A stretch of 64,000 nt of DNA from Amphiura filiformis (GCF_039555335.1 NC_092642.1:23479262-23543261), one strand, 5' to 3'. Counted from the first letter of the stretch, positions 1 to 12,216 are shown. The notes: generated from the sequence alone by a model not told the origin. Numbers and translations are program-made.

Positions 1-499
1 ACAATTAGCCTAACAGTTGAATAAAAAGTTCCCGGGTGTGACAAATTACTCACCTATATTCAGTTTAGGGAAGGGAGGGAACAAGGAAAATAAGGAAAAG
101 TACATGTAGATAGCAACCAGCAATTAATTTTCCCTTTTGTGTCCATTTTTGTGGGATTCCAGATGGGGAAGAATCTGGGGGGAAGGTAGACTACCCCGTA
201 GTCCACTTGCCCATTGTGCATACTCTGGATATTGTATTTAAGCTTAAAACTCTGATTTAATTAATGAGTGCACAATTGATAGATTTTCACATCTGATCAG
301 TCACCCTACTCCCTCTGTTTGTTAGCTTCCCAAGTGAAATTTCGGGGTTCGCTATCAATAAACTGGTAGATTCCAAAATCAGAATGGTTCAGTATTAAAG
401 TGAGCCGTTATAATTATGCAAGATAATGTTGCATTCAATTACTTTTATTGTCACTAATCGTCTGATATTTTTAACTCTTTATGACCATTTTACTATTGA
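1..499. other. Non-coding flank, nothing recognised
   Basis: AT-rich sequence upstream of the LTR element. No convincing coding frame, tandem repeat or inverted repeat was seen. Confidence 0.5.
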
Positions 500-503
500 A
501 TAC

Positions 504-2385
504 TGTAACGAAAATGGATTTTCGCTCATTCTCTAAAATTGGTTATTTGAGCTCATGTGCGGCTTATGGTCTTATTTTTGTATTGTTACACGTACCTATC
601 TCTCTTGGACTAGTTATCATGATTTTTATAACCAAATTTGATCAATTTTGATTCGTCCTCGATTTCGATGTTCTGGTCATGCATTTTTAAGCTTACTGAA
701 TGAAGAGTATTGTATTACTCACCAGTCACTGATTTTGTCGCCAGATTTTCATGATCCAAATTCTTTTATTGTGCAAATTAATAAAAGTTTACAGCTAAGC
801 ACAGGTGGAAATACTATCAAAATTACTTTTATGGAAATCTGAATTGAATTTAGGCGTAAATTAATTGATTTAAAATGATGTGTTTCATGCATATTTTCGA
901 TCTGGGAAAGTTTTGATTTGTTTACTAGTTGCCAGTTCTTTGTCGATTTGGGCTTAATTCTCTGAATCTAGTAAAGATTCTGTCAAATTTGCGGCCCTGG
1001 CAACTCGCTTTTTATTCTGGAGATCGACCCCGTCTGGGGATGTCTATGGTCGGATTCTCGCTTGTCTGGGTTTGCGCCGTGTTCGTTTTTCATGTTTTTC
1101 AGTCAATCAGAAACCTTTTCGGTGAGTGAGTTCTCGTGAGCAGAATGTGCTGTTTTCTTGCTCACGAGAAAAGACGATAAATTGCTCGCGAGCAAGGAAA
1201 GTAATTTTTCTGCTCACTCAACTCTCGTTTTGTGCGGGATTTCGCGATAAATTGCTCACTATAAAAGCGGCTGCTCGCCAAAATTGCTCACTTTTTGGTT
1301 TGACGCTGCCAGGGGCAGTCACGCCCCTGGTCAGCTCTGTCACAGCAGATTTGAAATGAGACTCATCGGGCATTGGAAGTGATTGCCACTCACTGCCGTA
1401 GCCTCGCTTTCCTTGACATTGGTTCAGTAAACTTCAGCTTCGATGTGGAAGACATTTAATGCAATTTATGGAACTTTCAGCCAAAAATGATGGTCAAAAT
1501 GTAGCAGACGACATGCAGCCATGTCAGCAGTGTAAAGTGGGTTGTCATCATCGAGCCTTTTTCAAGGCTAGCCTAGCTTTCTCCACTTCGTAGTTTAATA
1601 ATTTTTGGTTCCCATGAATGCTTAATTGTCTCCCTCGAAGATAGGCCTATAGAACTGCACCATTTTTAGCATCTTTACAGTCACAAATCGTCATAAATCG
1701 GTAAGCTTAGGTGGCCTAGGCTGCTGCCTTGCGACTTTTAGCGCCTGTAGGTGGCCTGGAAAGTTTAAGCTTACTTAGGCTCTTGGGCCTTCTGCTTCTC
1801 GTGGACATCTTGGTTTATCGTGACTGTTAAATAATGGTTTAATCATCTTAATTTAATTACGATAGAATATAAAAGGGGAAGTTCCTAGTCTTCAAGAAAG
1901 GCTAAGCTTAGCCTTGCATTATGATGTGCATGCATGCCATGCAGATGGTGGCTCTGAATTTAGGTGTTATGGATTAAAGGCACACTCGTCGTTTTATGAA
2001 TTAAAAGGGAACTTCCTGTTTATTCTATCAATTGTGTAGTTCTATACTTCAGAATCAAGGAAAGTACGTGGAAAATCTGCCAGTGACTTCAAAATTAATC
2101 AAATAGGCTGAACTTGCCTATTATTTTCTGAATTTATTTATTGATTTTTATATCACAAAGAAATTTGACTTCTGATTGGCCTAAATTGCTCAATTGCCAA
2201 ACTGATAGACAAGCTGGCATCAGTCGAAAGCTCCCGCCATGAGTAATATTTTTAAGAACCAGTGAAATTCGCTCAATAAGAATAGTTCACCATTTTAGAT
2301 GGCATTTCGTACAGTTTGTCTTTTTGTCCAGTCGTTCCAGGTTCCGGATTCTCAGTATTCACCACCGCGGCCCAGCCGCGTTACA
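504..2385 (+). repeat. 5' LTR
   Basis: It is 1,882 bases long and matches 5452-7340 nearly throughout. Perfect 7-base inverted ends are TGTAACG/CGTTACA. A region near 1125-1290 contains repeated GAGCAA/TTGCTC words in both orientations. Short open frames inside are not credible genes because their equivalents in the other LTR differ in start and frame. Confidence 0.93.
1258..1268 (+). promoter_or_regulatory. TATA-like motif in the LTR
   Basis: ACTATAAAAGC lies downstream of the GAGCAA-rich block. A second candidate, ATATAAAAGG, is near 1867. Both are conserved in the 3' LTR. LTRs normally carry the element's Pol II promoter; which motif is used cannot be told from sequence. Confidence 0.35.
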
Positions 2386-2997
2386 AATTTTTTTTGGCAG
2401 CTTGTGTGGATGAACTTTGCTTCTTAGGAGAGTTGACCTTCTTCATCGATGATAGACCTACCGAATACTGAGAGCGTCCGGAACAGCCTGGACCGTGAAT
2501 TTCGACTTTCCATGGTAAGCTTACCTGTGCTGTGGCTTCGCATCTCTATTTACATGTTTAGCCTATGGTGTTAATGTAATGTATACTGTTTCTTCGCCGC
2601 TACGGTTCTACGCTACCCATGCCAGGTCTACGCTACCAATGCTATGGTGATGTTTGTGTGTTTGTGATGTCAGAACTGAGTCTGAAATGCTTCAAAGCCT
2701 TTTGAGCATGTGAGTCCTTGATGTAATTATGGCCTAAAAATGCAGCTTCAGAATTGAGTAGTACCAAATGACCAGTCTATCATCTTTTAATAATAATATG
2801 CAATGATGTAATTGCAAGTATTTACAACTGCATAAATGTTATTCATGTTAACTTTTATCAAAGTTTTTATACTTTTAGTGTTGCCAGATGGCCTACAGTC
2901 ACAGCCTCATCTTACATTATCTGGTGGTATAGCAATCCTAAGGTTGGTAGACAACCCAACTCCGAAATTAGATAGAAAATACTGTGGATGGTGATCC

Positions 2998-3113
2998 AGG
3001 CGCTGTAGCAGGGACTACAGGCGCAGCAGCAGGGGCTCAAGGCGCTGTAGCAGGGGCTGCAGGCGCAGTAGCAGGGGCTGCAGATGCTGTAGCAGGGGTT
3101 GCAGCAATGGATA
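2998..3113 (+). repeat. GC-rich 30-base minisatellite in the LTR-element interior
   Basis: Repeats of about 30 bases built on GCTGTAGCAGGGGCTGCAG. On the + strand they read as Gly-Ala-Val-Ala-Gly peptides in one frame, which ends in a stop after a short non-repeat tail. It may be the relic of a low-complexity coding stretch, but no gag hallmark is seen. Confidence 0.6.
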
Positions 3114-4149
3114 CATACAGTAGTAGGCGCCACTGCCCATTGAACTGGAAGTAGTCGCAAGGCCACGTAGTAAACACCCGCCGTTCCCAGAGAGGTGCTC
3201 GATTAAAGGAGTGAGGAAGAGGGAGATATAGCGCCATGCCTGGAAGATGTATTTTTACATGTGAATTTGTTGGAATTGGAAAGGACCGGTCCGCTTTTGT
3301 TGATACCTCCGTTGTAGCCAGGACGAGCAGGGTAAGCTCAGCAGCTAACGGAGATGTGTTTTTTTGATCGCAATGGTTGAGTAAGCGCCATTGTTTTGAT
3401 CTGGTACTACGCCTTGAGACGACTACTACAAAATGGGTGGAACCTTAGGATGATTGCAGGGAGACAGTGAGAGTGTGTGAGACTCTTATCATTCTACTTA
3501 ATTTACATAAACTGAGAGAGGTAAGATGTGGCTGTATCAGCTGTGCTGTACTAATTATACAGTGCTGCTGGCTGGAAATTCAGTGAGTGGCTACCAACCA
3601 ACAACTGTTGTCACCAATTTTGACAATTGGCATCTTTATTAATTTCTTCAAATAGATCTCACCTGGGGTGATGAACAATACCCACCTTTCACATGTATGA
3701 CTCGTCGACTTGCTACCGTGGGTCCTACAATGTGTTCTGGAATGTTGACATTGATGCTTGCAGTACTGATCACACTGTAAAATTCATTTTCAATATTTCC
3801 TACCTACCTTTCAGAGAGAGATGAATTGACAACAATCAACCTTGATGGGCAACTTTATTTGATGGAGAAGAAAAGTCTAACATATACATTCAACTTTACA
3901 AAATAACTGCAAAAAAAATGTCATGTTTTATGATATTTTATTATTGTTCAACCAACTTTATTAATTCTGATGATTTGGTACTACACATTGTACATGTACA
4001 ATACATGTATGATGACTGTGTTGATGTGAATTAAAGAATGGTACCATTGCTTTGCTTGTGTAAACAACCATCTTTACTAGTTGTATCTTTTCAGCAATGG
4101 TTCATCAGTCAGCATGTGGTGACGGTGGTTCTTCAGTCTTCGATGGTAT

Positions 4150-4584
4150 TCAACCTGGAGATGGCACGCACCTGGGACATGTTGCAATGAGAAGTTTGAC
4201 ACTGGTATTATTAAATTTATTCTCTACCTTGGGCTCTATGTGGGATGTCATGTGAGTGATGGTCTGAACCTGTTCTGATGAGAGCCCTGTGCTAGCTACA
4301 TGGTGTGATGGGATGACTGCGCTACCGAGTGTGTATGGTGAAACTTTGATGGTTCTTCCAACAATACCAGTGTTAAATCTTTTCAAAGCAACATTTCCCA
4401 ACTTGAGTCTTGACAGGGTGACTCCCACTGTGATCTGGAACGGAACTTGATTCAGCATGATGTCAGATGACAGGCTACCAGTGTGATGGTGTACCAATAC
4501 AAGCTGATGAACATCTGTGATAACCTGCATAAGAAGACTACACAAAGATTCAGTTAATTCAGCATGTAAAATTTGTAAATTCAC
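4150..4584 (-). CDS. Antisense exon-like open frame inside the LTR element, unknown product
   Basis: This 144-residue frame runs against the element's orientation. From about residue 21 the composition looks genuinely coding: mixed polar and hydrophobic residues, including VITDVHQLVLVHHHTG and PFQITVGVTLSRLKLGN. Just before that point, on the minus strand, is a CTTCTTATGCAG acceptor-like sequence near 4527-4538, so it resembles an internal or terminal exon of a host gene rather than retroviral gag or pol. I do not recognise the family. It may be a captured host exon, an old insertion in the element, or a chance frame. The surrounding AT-rich interior codes for nothing. Confidence 0.35.
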   Translation of the reverse strand: MNLQILHAELTESLCSLLMQVITDVHQLVLVHHHTGSLSSDIMLNQVPFQITVGVTLSRLKLGNVALKRFNTGIVGRTIKVSPYTLGSAVIPSHHVASTGLSSEQVQTITHMTSHIEPKVENKFNNTSVKLLIATCPRCVPSPG

Positions 4585-4589
4585 ACATC

Positions 4590-5437
4590 AAAAATCTAGC
4601 AAATAATTTTGAGCACAAAATTTTAATTGATAAATAATTTATCTTTGAATTTTGAAAATTGGATTTTTGGAAAATGAAATTTATATGAATTTTGGTTATT
4701 TTCAAAAGCTCAGAAAGTGAAATACTATTATTTCTGATATCAAAATTGTGTGATGAATGGAAACATTAAAAGATTTTAGTTCATTCTGGATAATTGGAAA
4801 TTTGAAAATTGATTGAAATTTTGAAACTTGAAATTTTGGAAGATAAAATAACCTTTGTTTACATTTTGATAATTTTGAAATAGATTTCTGAAAATAGTTT
4901 GAGATGTTTTGGAAAACATTTGATTATATTTCTGGAATAACTTTATACTCAACTTCAGTTAAATTTGAAATAAATTTGCAAAATTTAATTAATAATAATA
5001 AAATTTTATTGAAAATTCAAAACAAAATTAAACTAAATTGAAATTGTAGAGTAAGATTTTATAATATGTATTGTGTGCTCAATGTTGACAGGGATTGTCT
5101 TGCAAAGGTCTTCCTGGCATGCCTGGTGCATGGTGCTAAGTTTTCTTTAAAATGCTTCTTAAAGCAAAGCGCTGGAGACCTCAGTGGTGGAAATGTTCAC
5201 GTGTCACAAGACGAATAATTTTTGGCAATGATGAGTGCACTAAAATGACTTAGGTATGGAATTGGTCGATCTAACCAGTTTAAATCCTGTGCATTTTTTT
5301 AATGAAATTTTGACTTTTATTCAAATTTTGGAAATTTTGATTCTCTTTTGAATGTTTTGAATTTGATAATAGTTCACAATTTAGATTGTTCACTTAATTC
5401 AGAAATTAAATTAAATTTCGAGGACGAAATTCTTTTC
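4590..5437. other. AT-rich degenerate interior of the LTR element
   Basis: Repeated AAATTTTGAAAATT-like words, no long frame. The last bases before the polypurine tract read in one + frame as NFEDEILFRGGG, which might be a remnant of a polyprotein C-terminus. That is speculative. Confidence 0.4.
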
Positions 5438-5451
5438 AGAGGTGGGGGTAG
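5438..5451 (+). other. Polypurine tract of the LTR element
   Basis: AGAGGTGGGGGTAG lies directly against the 3' LTR, the position of the plus-strand primer in LTR retroelements. Confidence 0.75.
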
Positions 5452-7340
5452 TGTAACGAAAATGGATTTTCGCTCATTCTCTAAAATTGGTTATTTGAGC
5501 TCATGTGCGGCTTATGGTCTTATTTTTGTATTGTTACACGTACCTATCTCTCTTGGACTAGTTATCATGATTTTTATAACCAAATTTGATCAATTTTGAT
5601 TCGTCCTCGATTTCGATGTTCTGGTCATGCATTTTTATAAGCTTACTGAATGAAGAGTATTGTATTACTCACCAGTCACTGATTTTGTCGCCAGATTTTC
5701 ATGATCCAAATTCTTTTATTGTGCAAATTAATAAAAGTTTACAGCTAAGCACAGGTGGAAATACTATCAAAATTACTTTTATGGAAATCTGAATTGAATT
5801 TAGGCGTAAATTAATTGATTTAAAATGATGTGTTTCATGCATATTTTCGATCTGGGAAAGTTTTGATTTGTTTACTAGTTGCCAGTTCTTTTGTCGATTT
5901 GGGCTTAATTCTCTGAATCTAGTAAAGATTCTGTCAAATTTGCGGCCCTGGCAACTCGCTTTTAATTCTGGAGATCGACCCCGTCTGGGGATGTCTATGG
6001 TCGGATTCTCGCTTGTCTGGGTTTGCGCCGTGTTCGTTTTTCATTTTTTTCAGTCAATCAGAAACCTTTTCGGTGAGTGAGTTCTCGTGAGCAGAATGTG
6101 CTGTTTTCTTGCTCACGAGAAAAGACGATAAATTGCTCGCGAGCAAGGAAAGTAATTTTTCTGCTCACTCAACTCTCGTTTTGTGCGTGATTTCGCGATA
6201 AATTGCTCACTATAAAAGCGGCTGCTCGCCAAAATTGCTCACTTTTTGGTTTGACGCTGCCAGGGCAGTCACGCCCCTGGTCAGCTCTGTCACAGCAGAT
6301 TTGAAATGAGACTCATCGGGCATTGGAAGTGATTGCCACTCACTGCCGTAGCCTCGCTTTCCTTGACATTGGTTCAGTAAACTTCAGCTTCGATGTGGAA
6401 GACATTTAATGCAATTTATGGGAACTTTCAGCCAAAAATGATGGTCAAAATGTACGGTAGCAGACGACATGCAGCCATGTCAGCAGTGTAAAGTGGGTTG
6501 TCATCATCGAGCCTTTTTCAAGGCTAGCCTAGCTTTCTCCACTTCGTAGTTTAATAATTTTTGGTTCCCATGAATGCTTAATTGTCTCCCTCGAAGATAG
6601 GCCTATAGAACTGCACCATTTTTAGCATCTTTACAGTCACAAATCGTCATAAATCGGTAAGCTTAGGTGGCCTAGGCTGCTGCCTTGCGACTTTTAGCGC
6701 CTGTAGGTGGCCTGGAAAGTTTAAGCTTACTTAGGCTCTTGGGCCTTCTGCTTCTCGTGGACATCTTGGTTTATCGTGACTGTTAAATAATGGTTTAATC
6801 ATCTTAATTTAATTACGATAGAATATAAAAGGGGAAGTTCCTAGTCTTCAAGAAAGGCTAAGCTTAGCCTTGCATTATGATGTGCATGCATGCCATGCAG
6901 ATGGTGGCTCTGAATTTAGGTGTTATGGATTAAAGGCACACTCGTCGTTTTATGAATTAAAAGGAACTTCCTGTTTATTCTATCAATTGTGTAGTTCTAT
7001 ACTTCAGAATCAAGGAAAGTACGTGGAAAATCTGCCAGTGACTTCAAAATTAATCAAATAGGCTGAACTTGCCTATTATTTTCTGAATTTATTTATTGAT
7101 TTTTATATCACAAAGAAATTTGACTTCTGATTGGCCTAAATTGCTCAATTGCCAAACTGATAGACAAGCTGGCATCAGTCGAAAGCTCCCGCCATGAGTA
7201 ATATTTTTAAGAACCAGTGAAATTCGCTCAATAAGAATAGTTCACCATTTTAGATGGCATTTCGTACAGTTTGTCTTTTTGTCCAGTCGTTCCAGGTTCC
7301 GGATTCTCAGTATTCACCACCGCGGCCCAGCCGCGTTACA
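5452..7340 (+). repeat. 3' LTR
   Basis: It is 1,889 bases long, the partner of 504-2385, with the same TGTAACG...CGTTACA ends, followed by the second ATAC target duplication. The GAGCAA block and both TATA-like motifs are conserved. Confidence 0.93.
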
Positions 7341-7518
7341 ATACTTTAATTTTAATAAACATCAGTATAATTTTGAGTTCAACGAAATGGGTTCATCATG
7401 ACTAATAATAACATATTTTTAATAAAATTCGACTATGGCATAGTCTAGGGGAAGGATATGACACACAGCTGTAGGGTGAGGGAATAATTTAGATTTTCCA
7501 GAAGAATAGACACCCATG

Positions 7519-8047
7519 TAGTGACTACAAATTTCACTAAATCAAAAATATGCATCAAAAAGTCAAAAAATCAAAACTAGTGACTACAAATTTCACTAAA
7601 TTAAAAAATATGCATCAAAAAGTCAATAAATCAAAAAAAGGGACAAATTTTACTATAATTATCAAAAATATGCATCAAAAAGTGAACAAATCAAAGAGTG
7701 ACTACAAATTTCACTAAATCAAAAATACTATGCATCAAAAAGTCAATAAATTCAGAATAGGTACTTCTAATTTTACTAAATTATAAATGTGTTTCAAAAA
7801 GTCAATAAATCAAAAATAGTGACTACAAATTTCACTTAATCAAAAATATGCATCAAAATTCAAAAAGTCAACAAATCAAAACAGTGACTACAAATTTCAC
7901 TAAAATAATATGCATAAAAAAGTTAATAAACCAAAATAGGGAATACAATTTCACTAAATTGAAAATATGTATCAAAAAGTCAACAAATAAAAAATAGTGA
8001 CTACAGATTTCACTAAATCAAAATGTTCATCAAAAAGTCATCAAATC
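7519..8047. repeat. Minisatellite, unit about 59 bases, about 9 copies
   Basis: Degenerate units built on GTGACTACAAATTTCACTAA, then ATGCATCAAAAAGTCAA and TAAATCAAAA, start near 7521, 7579, 7640, 7697, 7757, 7818, 7884, 7938 and 7996. Spacing varies from 54 to 66 bases. Confidence 0.85.
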
Positions 8048-8115
8048 ATGAATACTCAATGCAGCTGCTCCAATGATATTATCTTCTTGTAATATGTGAT
8101 ATGTCTTGGAACATG

Positions 8116-8159
8116 ATGACGACGATGATTTTCGACGACGACGATGATGATGATGATGA

Positions 8160-8233
<74 letters not shown>

Positions 8234-8256
8234 GTTGTTGATGATGATGATGATAA

Positions 8257-8290
<34 letters not shown>

Positions 8291-8322
8291 CATGATGATG
8301 ATGATGTGATGATGATGATGAT
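8116..8322. repeat. GAT/GTT trinucleotide microsatellite
   Basis: A (GTT)n run at about 8161-8238 is flanked by (GAT)n runs. Long poly-Leu, poly-Gln, poly-His or poly-Met frames across it are artefacts of the triplets. Confidence 0.95.
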
Positions 8323-8399
8323 GAAGGGGCTGTATGTAAAAGTCAGGAGTAGGGCAGGAAAAAAAGAAAGAGAAAGAGAAAAGTAGCCTCAATCAAATC

Positions 8400-9350
8400 A
8401 TACAGTATGAACGTACCCATACATACCCCACCTGGATATCAACGACCAACTTCCAGTGATTGTCATTTAACAACCTCTTCTGATCAATGTCAAAAAATAC
8501 CAACGAAAATAAAAATAAACAAAAGGATCAGCAGGTAAAAATATCTTATATCTCTAAAATAAAATAACAGAGCAGAGAAAGTCAAAGCTTCCGTCAAAGC
8601 TACATGAGGACAGTTTTCGACGTTCAAATCAATTTCGATACCATCTATGTTTTAAAGAAGGCTCCGGGATGGTGGGAACCTCTTTCGTGACGCACCATAA
8701 ATTTCTGAAAATTACGTCTTCCCGCATTCAAAATACCATATCTTGAAAAGTATTGACCCTACCCCAGCAAATTTATACATTTTCTGAAAGGAAATTGTCC
8801 AAGGATTCCAAAAATGACATTGTTTTTGTGGTGGGAGTATGCCCTAGAATGTTATATTCCAAAGTAGGGAAGAATTTTTTCAAAAAAAGTGTGTCTGAAA
8901 AAAAGTTTCATATTTTCATTATGATATACCCTACATGAAATTAAATGCCAGGTTTTGAATTCCTCAAGCCAAGACCTTTCCAAATATGTATAGTTTATTG
9001 GGGGTTGACATATTACTTGACCCCAAAAATTTGAATGAAAATTGACGACTCGCGACTTGAATAAAACAACGAAAAGGCAGAAATATGTGTAGTGTGTTTC
9101 AATAAAGGCAAATATGATTAGTAAAAAGTAGCCTGATTAAACAGAAAAAATCATCAATAAACTCACTGAAACATATTCACATACAAATTTCAAACATACA
9201 AATATCAAAATAAGTCATTCTACAAGCATATGTTTATATTGAGCATATAATGTCTTTGTGATCCTCAGTTTGAAGAACAACAAGGTTTGTAGTAGATTTT
9301 TTCTGTGATGGAGTTATGTCAATACCTCTATACTGTGCTCTGCTTTGGGA
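8400..9350. other. Non-coding, nothing recognised
   Basis: No credible frame, tandem repeat or long inverted repeat was seen. A run near 8640-9060 looks like generic old repeat sequence, but I could not pair it with another copy here. Confidence 0.4.
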
Positions 9351-9668
9351 TCAAGTAAGCAACCCTGCCTTGATGTTTTTTGGTAAAACAACAATTACTT
9401 CATCTCCATGTACAAAAGTGTAGTTAAAATCTGACTGTGCTTGTGTTTGCTCATCAACAGTAATAGCTCTGTCTGATTCCAATTCAAACAAATGGTAGTC
9501 ATATACATGTAGGGAATCAGAACCAGGTTTAATAATAGCAACAAATGATCCCTTGCATATCAAATCATACACATCATCATTAAGATGTTCTTCAGTTGGT
9601 TCAACAAGTTCAATTGAATTTTCAGCAACATTGGTACATCGACTTTCTGGAGCCCCCCCACATTGCAT
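9351..9668 (-). CDS. Hypothetical 105-residue open frame
   Basis: An isolated frame with protein-like composition: an acidic N-terminal half (LVEPTEEHLNDDVYDL), then GSFVAIIKPGSDSLHVYDYHLFE and HGDEVIVVLPKN, suggesting a small beta-rich domain. No signal peptide, membrane segment or motif that I can name. No poly(A) signal or promoter was identified. It could be one exon of a longer gene or a piece of a transposon-encoded protein. Nearby sequence offers no partner exon that I could verify. Confidence 0.4.
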   Translation of the reverse strand: MQCGGAPESRCTNVAENSIELVEPTEEHLNDDVYDLICKGSFVAIIKPGSDSLHVYDYHLFELESDRAITVDEQTQAQSDFNYTFVHGDEVIVVLPKNIKAGLLT

Positions 9669-10370
9669 CTTAATAATTAATTCTTTCTTGATACCTAATG
9701 ACCCTTCTAATTAATAAAATGTAATTTTGAACATGTTTAAGATTAACAATGTACATTGTAATATAAATGCAAAACACTTGGATATGAAATATGGAGGTAA
9801 ACATTTTACGTACATGTAAGTTCTGTAAAATAATTCTTTCATCGGAAGCCGTAAATCAGAATCTGAGCTTGTTAATTACTTTAACCTTCTAATTGAATTG
9901 AAGTTTTACAAAATTAAAGTTTTATAAGACTACTTATGACATATTATTAATTCTTTAATCAAATAACATTTCCTTTAGACATGTTTTTAGTTTGTAGAAT
10001 CAAATAAAGTTCAACCAAACTTGGGATACCGCTTTTCCCATACAGTTTCTATGGTACCGTGTCCCAATATCCGTGTCCCAATATCCGCCCACCTGCATGC
10101 TCGTTAGCATAATTAATCATAAAGTTAATTAGAATTGGTGGAGAAGGCTGGGTTTGGTGTCAAATGAAAGAAGAAAGAATAGGCTTTAAAATGATATCAA
10201 AATAAAAGCTGTAGGTGTTCATCTTCATATCTAAACAACTAAAGTCATTTCATATTTTAAGAAAAATGTCACACCACCCACTTATTAGTACTCCCACCTT
10301 GTAACGCAGGGCCATAACTATAAATAGGGAATGTTGTATGTCATGTATGTATGTCATGTATGTATGTATG
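9669..10370. other. Non-coding, with a Helitron-like 5' end at about 10317
   Basis: Mostly featureless. From 10317, AACTATAAATAGGGAATG and an ATGT-rich run match the 5' ends of the Helitrons at 11254 and 13055, but without the leading TC. This may be the eroded 5' end of an element that owns the satellite beginning at 10371. Confidence 0.45.
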
Positions 10371-11253
10371 TTATAATACGCCCCCACTATTTTTAGTGGT
10401 TGAGCACTCTCGACTACTTTTGGAGTAGAGACTGTTCTGGTTGGTTTGGTTCGTCATGATTTTGACACCACAGAATGTATATACTGTATAAACATTTCTG
10501 TAAATTTGAAATCATGACAACTATCCGTCTGATGATCGGTTTACCCAATGATCGTAAGTGAGGGTATTCCGTGAAACTTTAAGTAACGGTTGCCTTGCCA
10601 GAGGTCTATACTTTGAATTTGTTTCTATAGCTCACCTGTAATGGGTTTGAGCACTCTAAATTCCAAAGTTAGTCACTTGTAAAGTAAACTTGTTATAATA
10701 CGCCCCACTATTTTTAGTGGTTGAGCACTCTCGACTACTTTTGGAGTAGAGACTGTTCTGGTTGGCTTGGTTCGTCATGATTTTGACACCACAGAATGTA
10801 TATACTCGTATAAACATTTCTGTAAATTTGAAATCATGACAACTATCCGTCTGATGATCGGTTTACCCAATGATCGTAAGTGAGGGTATTCCGTGAAACT
10901 TTAAGTAACGGTTGCCTTGCCAGAGGTCTATACTTTGAATTTGTTTCTATAGCTCACCTGTAATGGGTTTGAGCACTCTAAATTCCAAAGTTAGTCACTT
11001 GTAAAGTAAACTTGTTATAATACGCCCCCACTATTTTTAGTGGTTGAGCACTCTCGACTACTTTTGGAGTAGAGACTGTTCTGGTTGGTTTGGTTCGTCA
11101 TGATTTTGACACCACAGAATGTATATACTCGTATAAACATTTCTGTAAATTTGAAATCATGACAACTATCCGTCTGATGATCGGTTTACCCAATGATCGT
11201 AAGTGAGGGTATTCCGTGAAACTTTAAGTAACGGTTGCCTTGCCAGAGGTCTA
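10371..11253 (+). repeat. 322-bp satellite, 2.7 copies
   Basis: Units start at 10371, 10693 and 11015 with TTATAATACGCCCC. The third stops after 239 bases, exactly where a Helitron begins. Units differ by only a few bases. The next 14 bases of the third unit reappear at 12217-12230, on the far side of that Helitron. Confidence 0.93.
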
Positions 11254-12216
11254 TCTTACTATAAATAGGGGAATGTTGTATGTATGTATCTATCTATGTA
11301 TCTATGTATCGTGTATAAAGGCTCCGTCAGTTTCGATCCAAATGTCGCCAAATTCATACGGGACATTGAACCATATACCGAGACGGTTATGCGAAAATTT
11401 GGTTGGAAACGGTCAAGAATTGGCTGCAAAAACAGTAAAAATATGGGTAAAAACGGGGTTTTTGTTATGAAAATCGGTTACCAGCCTACGCGTCACTGCA
11501 GCTGGCCGCCAGCGCGTCGGCGCCGCGTGCGTAATGCGCATTACGCCAATGCGCGCGTAAACGGCGCAGTGCCACTCGACATGCGAGCCAGAGACCAGTG
11601 GACATGATAATACGGAAAGAAGAAAAATTAAAGGACAAAAAAGTACATGGACGGGTCACGGGATACCGGGTGAACACGTCCGCAGACACGATATGAGAGG
11701 ATATAATAAATACGGGAAAAAAGATGTGTGTTGTAATGTATAAACAACATGAAGCGGTACTATAAAGAAAAATAAAATTTAAATGAGGACAAAAAGGTAC
11801 GAGTAATCAGGCCAACGGGTTAAAGTAACTAAATTTAAATGAAACGGGAACGAAACAAAGTAGGAAAGAAACTAATCATCAAGAAATGTAAGAAAAAAAG
11901 AAGCTAAAATAATGAGAACAGAATTAAGTAAAAAATATGATGGAAACGGGAAATCACAAGCAGCAAATTAAAAAAGATGCTGAAAGGGAAATGTAAGAAA
12001 GAACTGATTTAGAAAATAATGGGAACGGGTTAAATAAATAACATGGAAACGAAAAATCACAAGCTAAGCAGAAGAAACTAAAAAGAAAATGTAAGAAGAG
12101 ACAGAGTAGGCCTACTTTTCAATGATTCTACCTGTTCAGTAATTCTTCCTGTTATAGTGAACGCTCCCATTTACTCATCTAGCGGGGACCCGCGCGAAGC
12201 GCGGGTATCCCGCTAG
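11254..12216 (+). mobile_element. Non-autonomous Helitron 1
   Basis: It starts TCTTACTATAAATAGGGG and ends ...TATCCCGCTAG, with a hairpin 11 bases before the end. It sits between A (11253) and T (12217) without a target duplication. These are the Helitron hallmarks: 5' TC, 3' CTAG, a 3' hairpin, and insertion into AT. The interrupted sequence is known from neighbouring satellite units, and the join is base-exact. There is no Rep/helicase coding capacity. The short frames inside are shared with the other copies only in pieces. Confidence 0.93.
12180..12216 (+). terminator. Helitron 1 3' hairpin and CTAG end
   Basis: CCCGCGC GAA GCGCGGG (12189-12205) forms a 7-bp stem, enclosed by an outer AGCGGG/CCCGCT pairing. 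Such hairpins mark the rolling-circle termination end of Helitrons. The same structure closes Helitrons 2 and 3 (about 13026-13042 and 13754-13770). Confidence 0.9.

Larger units (their letters stand above)
504..7340 (+). mobile_element. LTR retrotransposon, non-autonomous or decayed
   Basis: Two long direct repeats (504-2385 and 5452-7340) enclose a 3.07-kb interior. Each begins TGTAACG and ends CGTTACA, the TG...CA ends expected of LTRs. The flanking four bases are identical on both sides (ATAC at 500-503 and 7341-7344), a target-site duplication. A purine-rich tract (5438-5451) abuts the 3' LTR on this strand, which sets the orientation. The interior has no readable gag or pol frame. It holds an Ala/Gly-coding minisatellite, an antisense exon-like frame and a long AT-rich degenerate part. 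The LTRs differ only by scattered small changes, such as a missing TA near 685 and an extra CGG near 6454, so insertion was fairly recent. Gypsy-like affinity is a guess. Confidence 0.93.

Noticed and set aside
8030-8392. Poly-Gln/His and poly-Leu/Met/Asp open frames
   Set aside because: They are translations of GAT/GTT triplet repeats in several frames on both strands, with no flanking exon structure.
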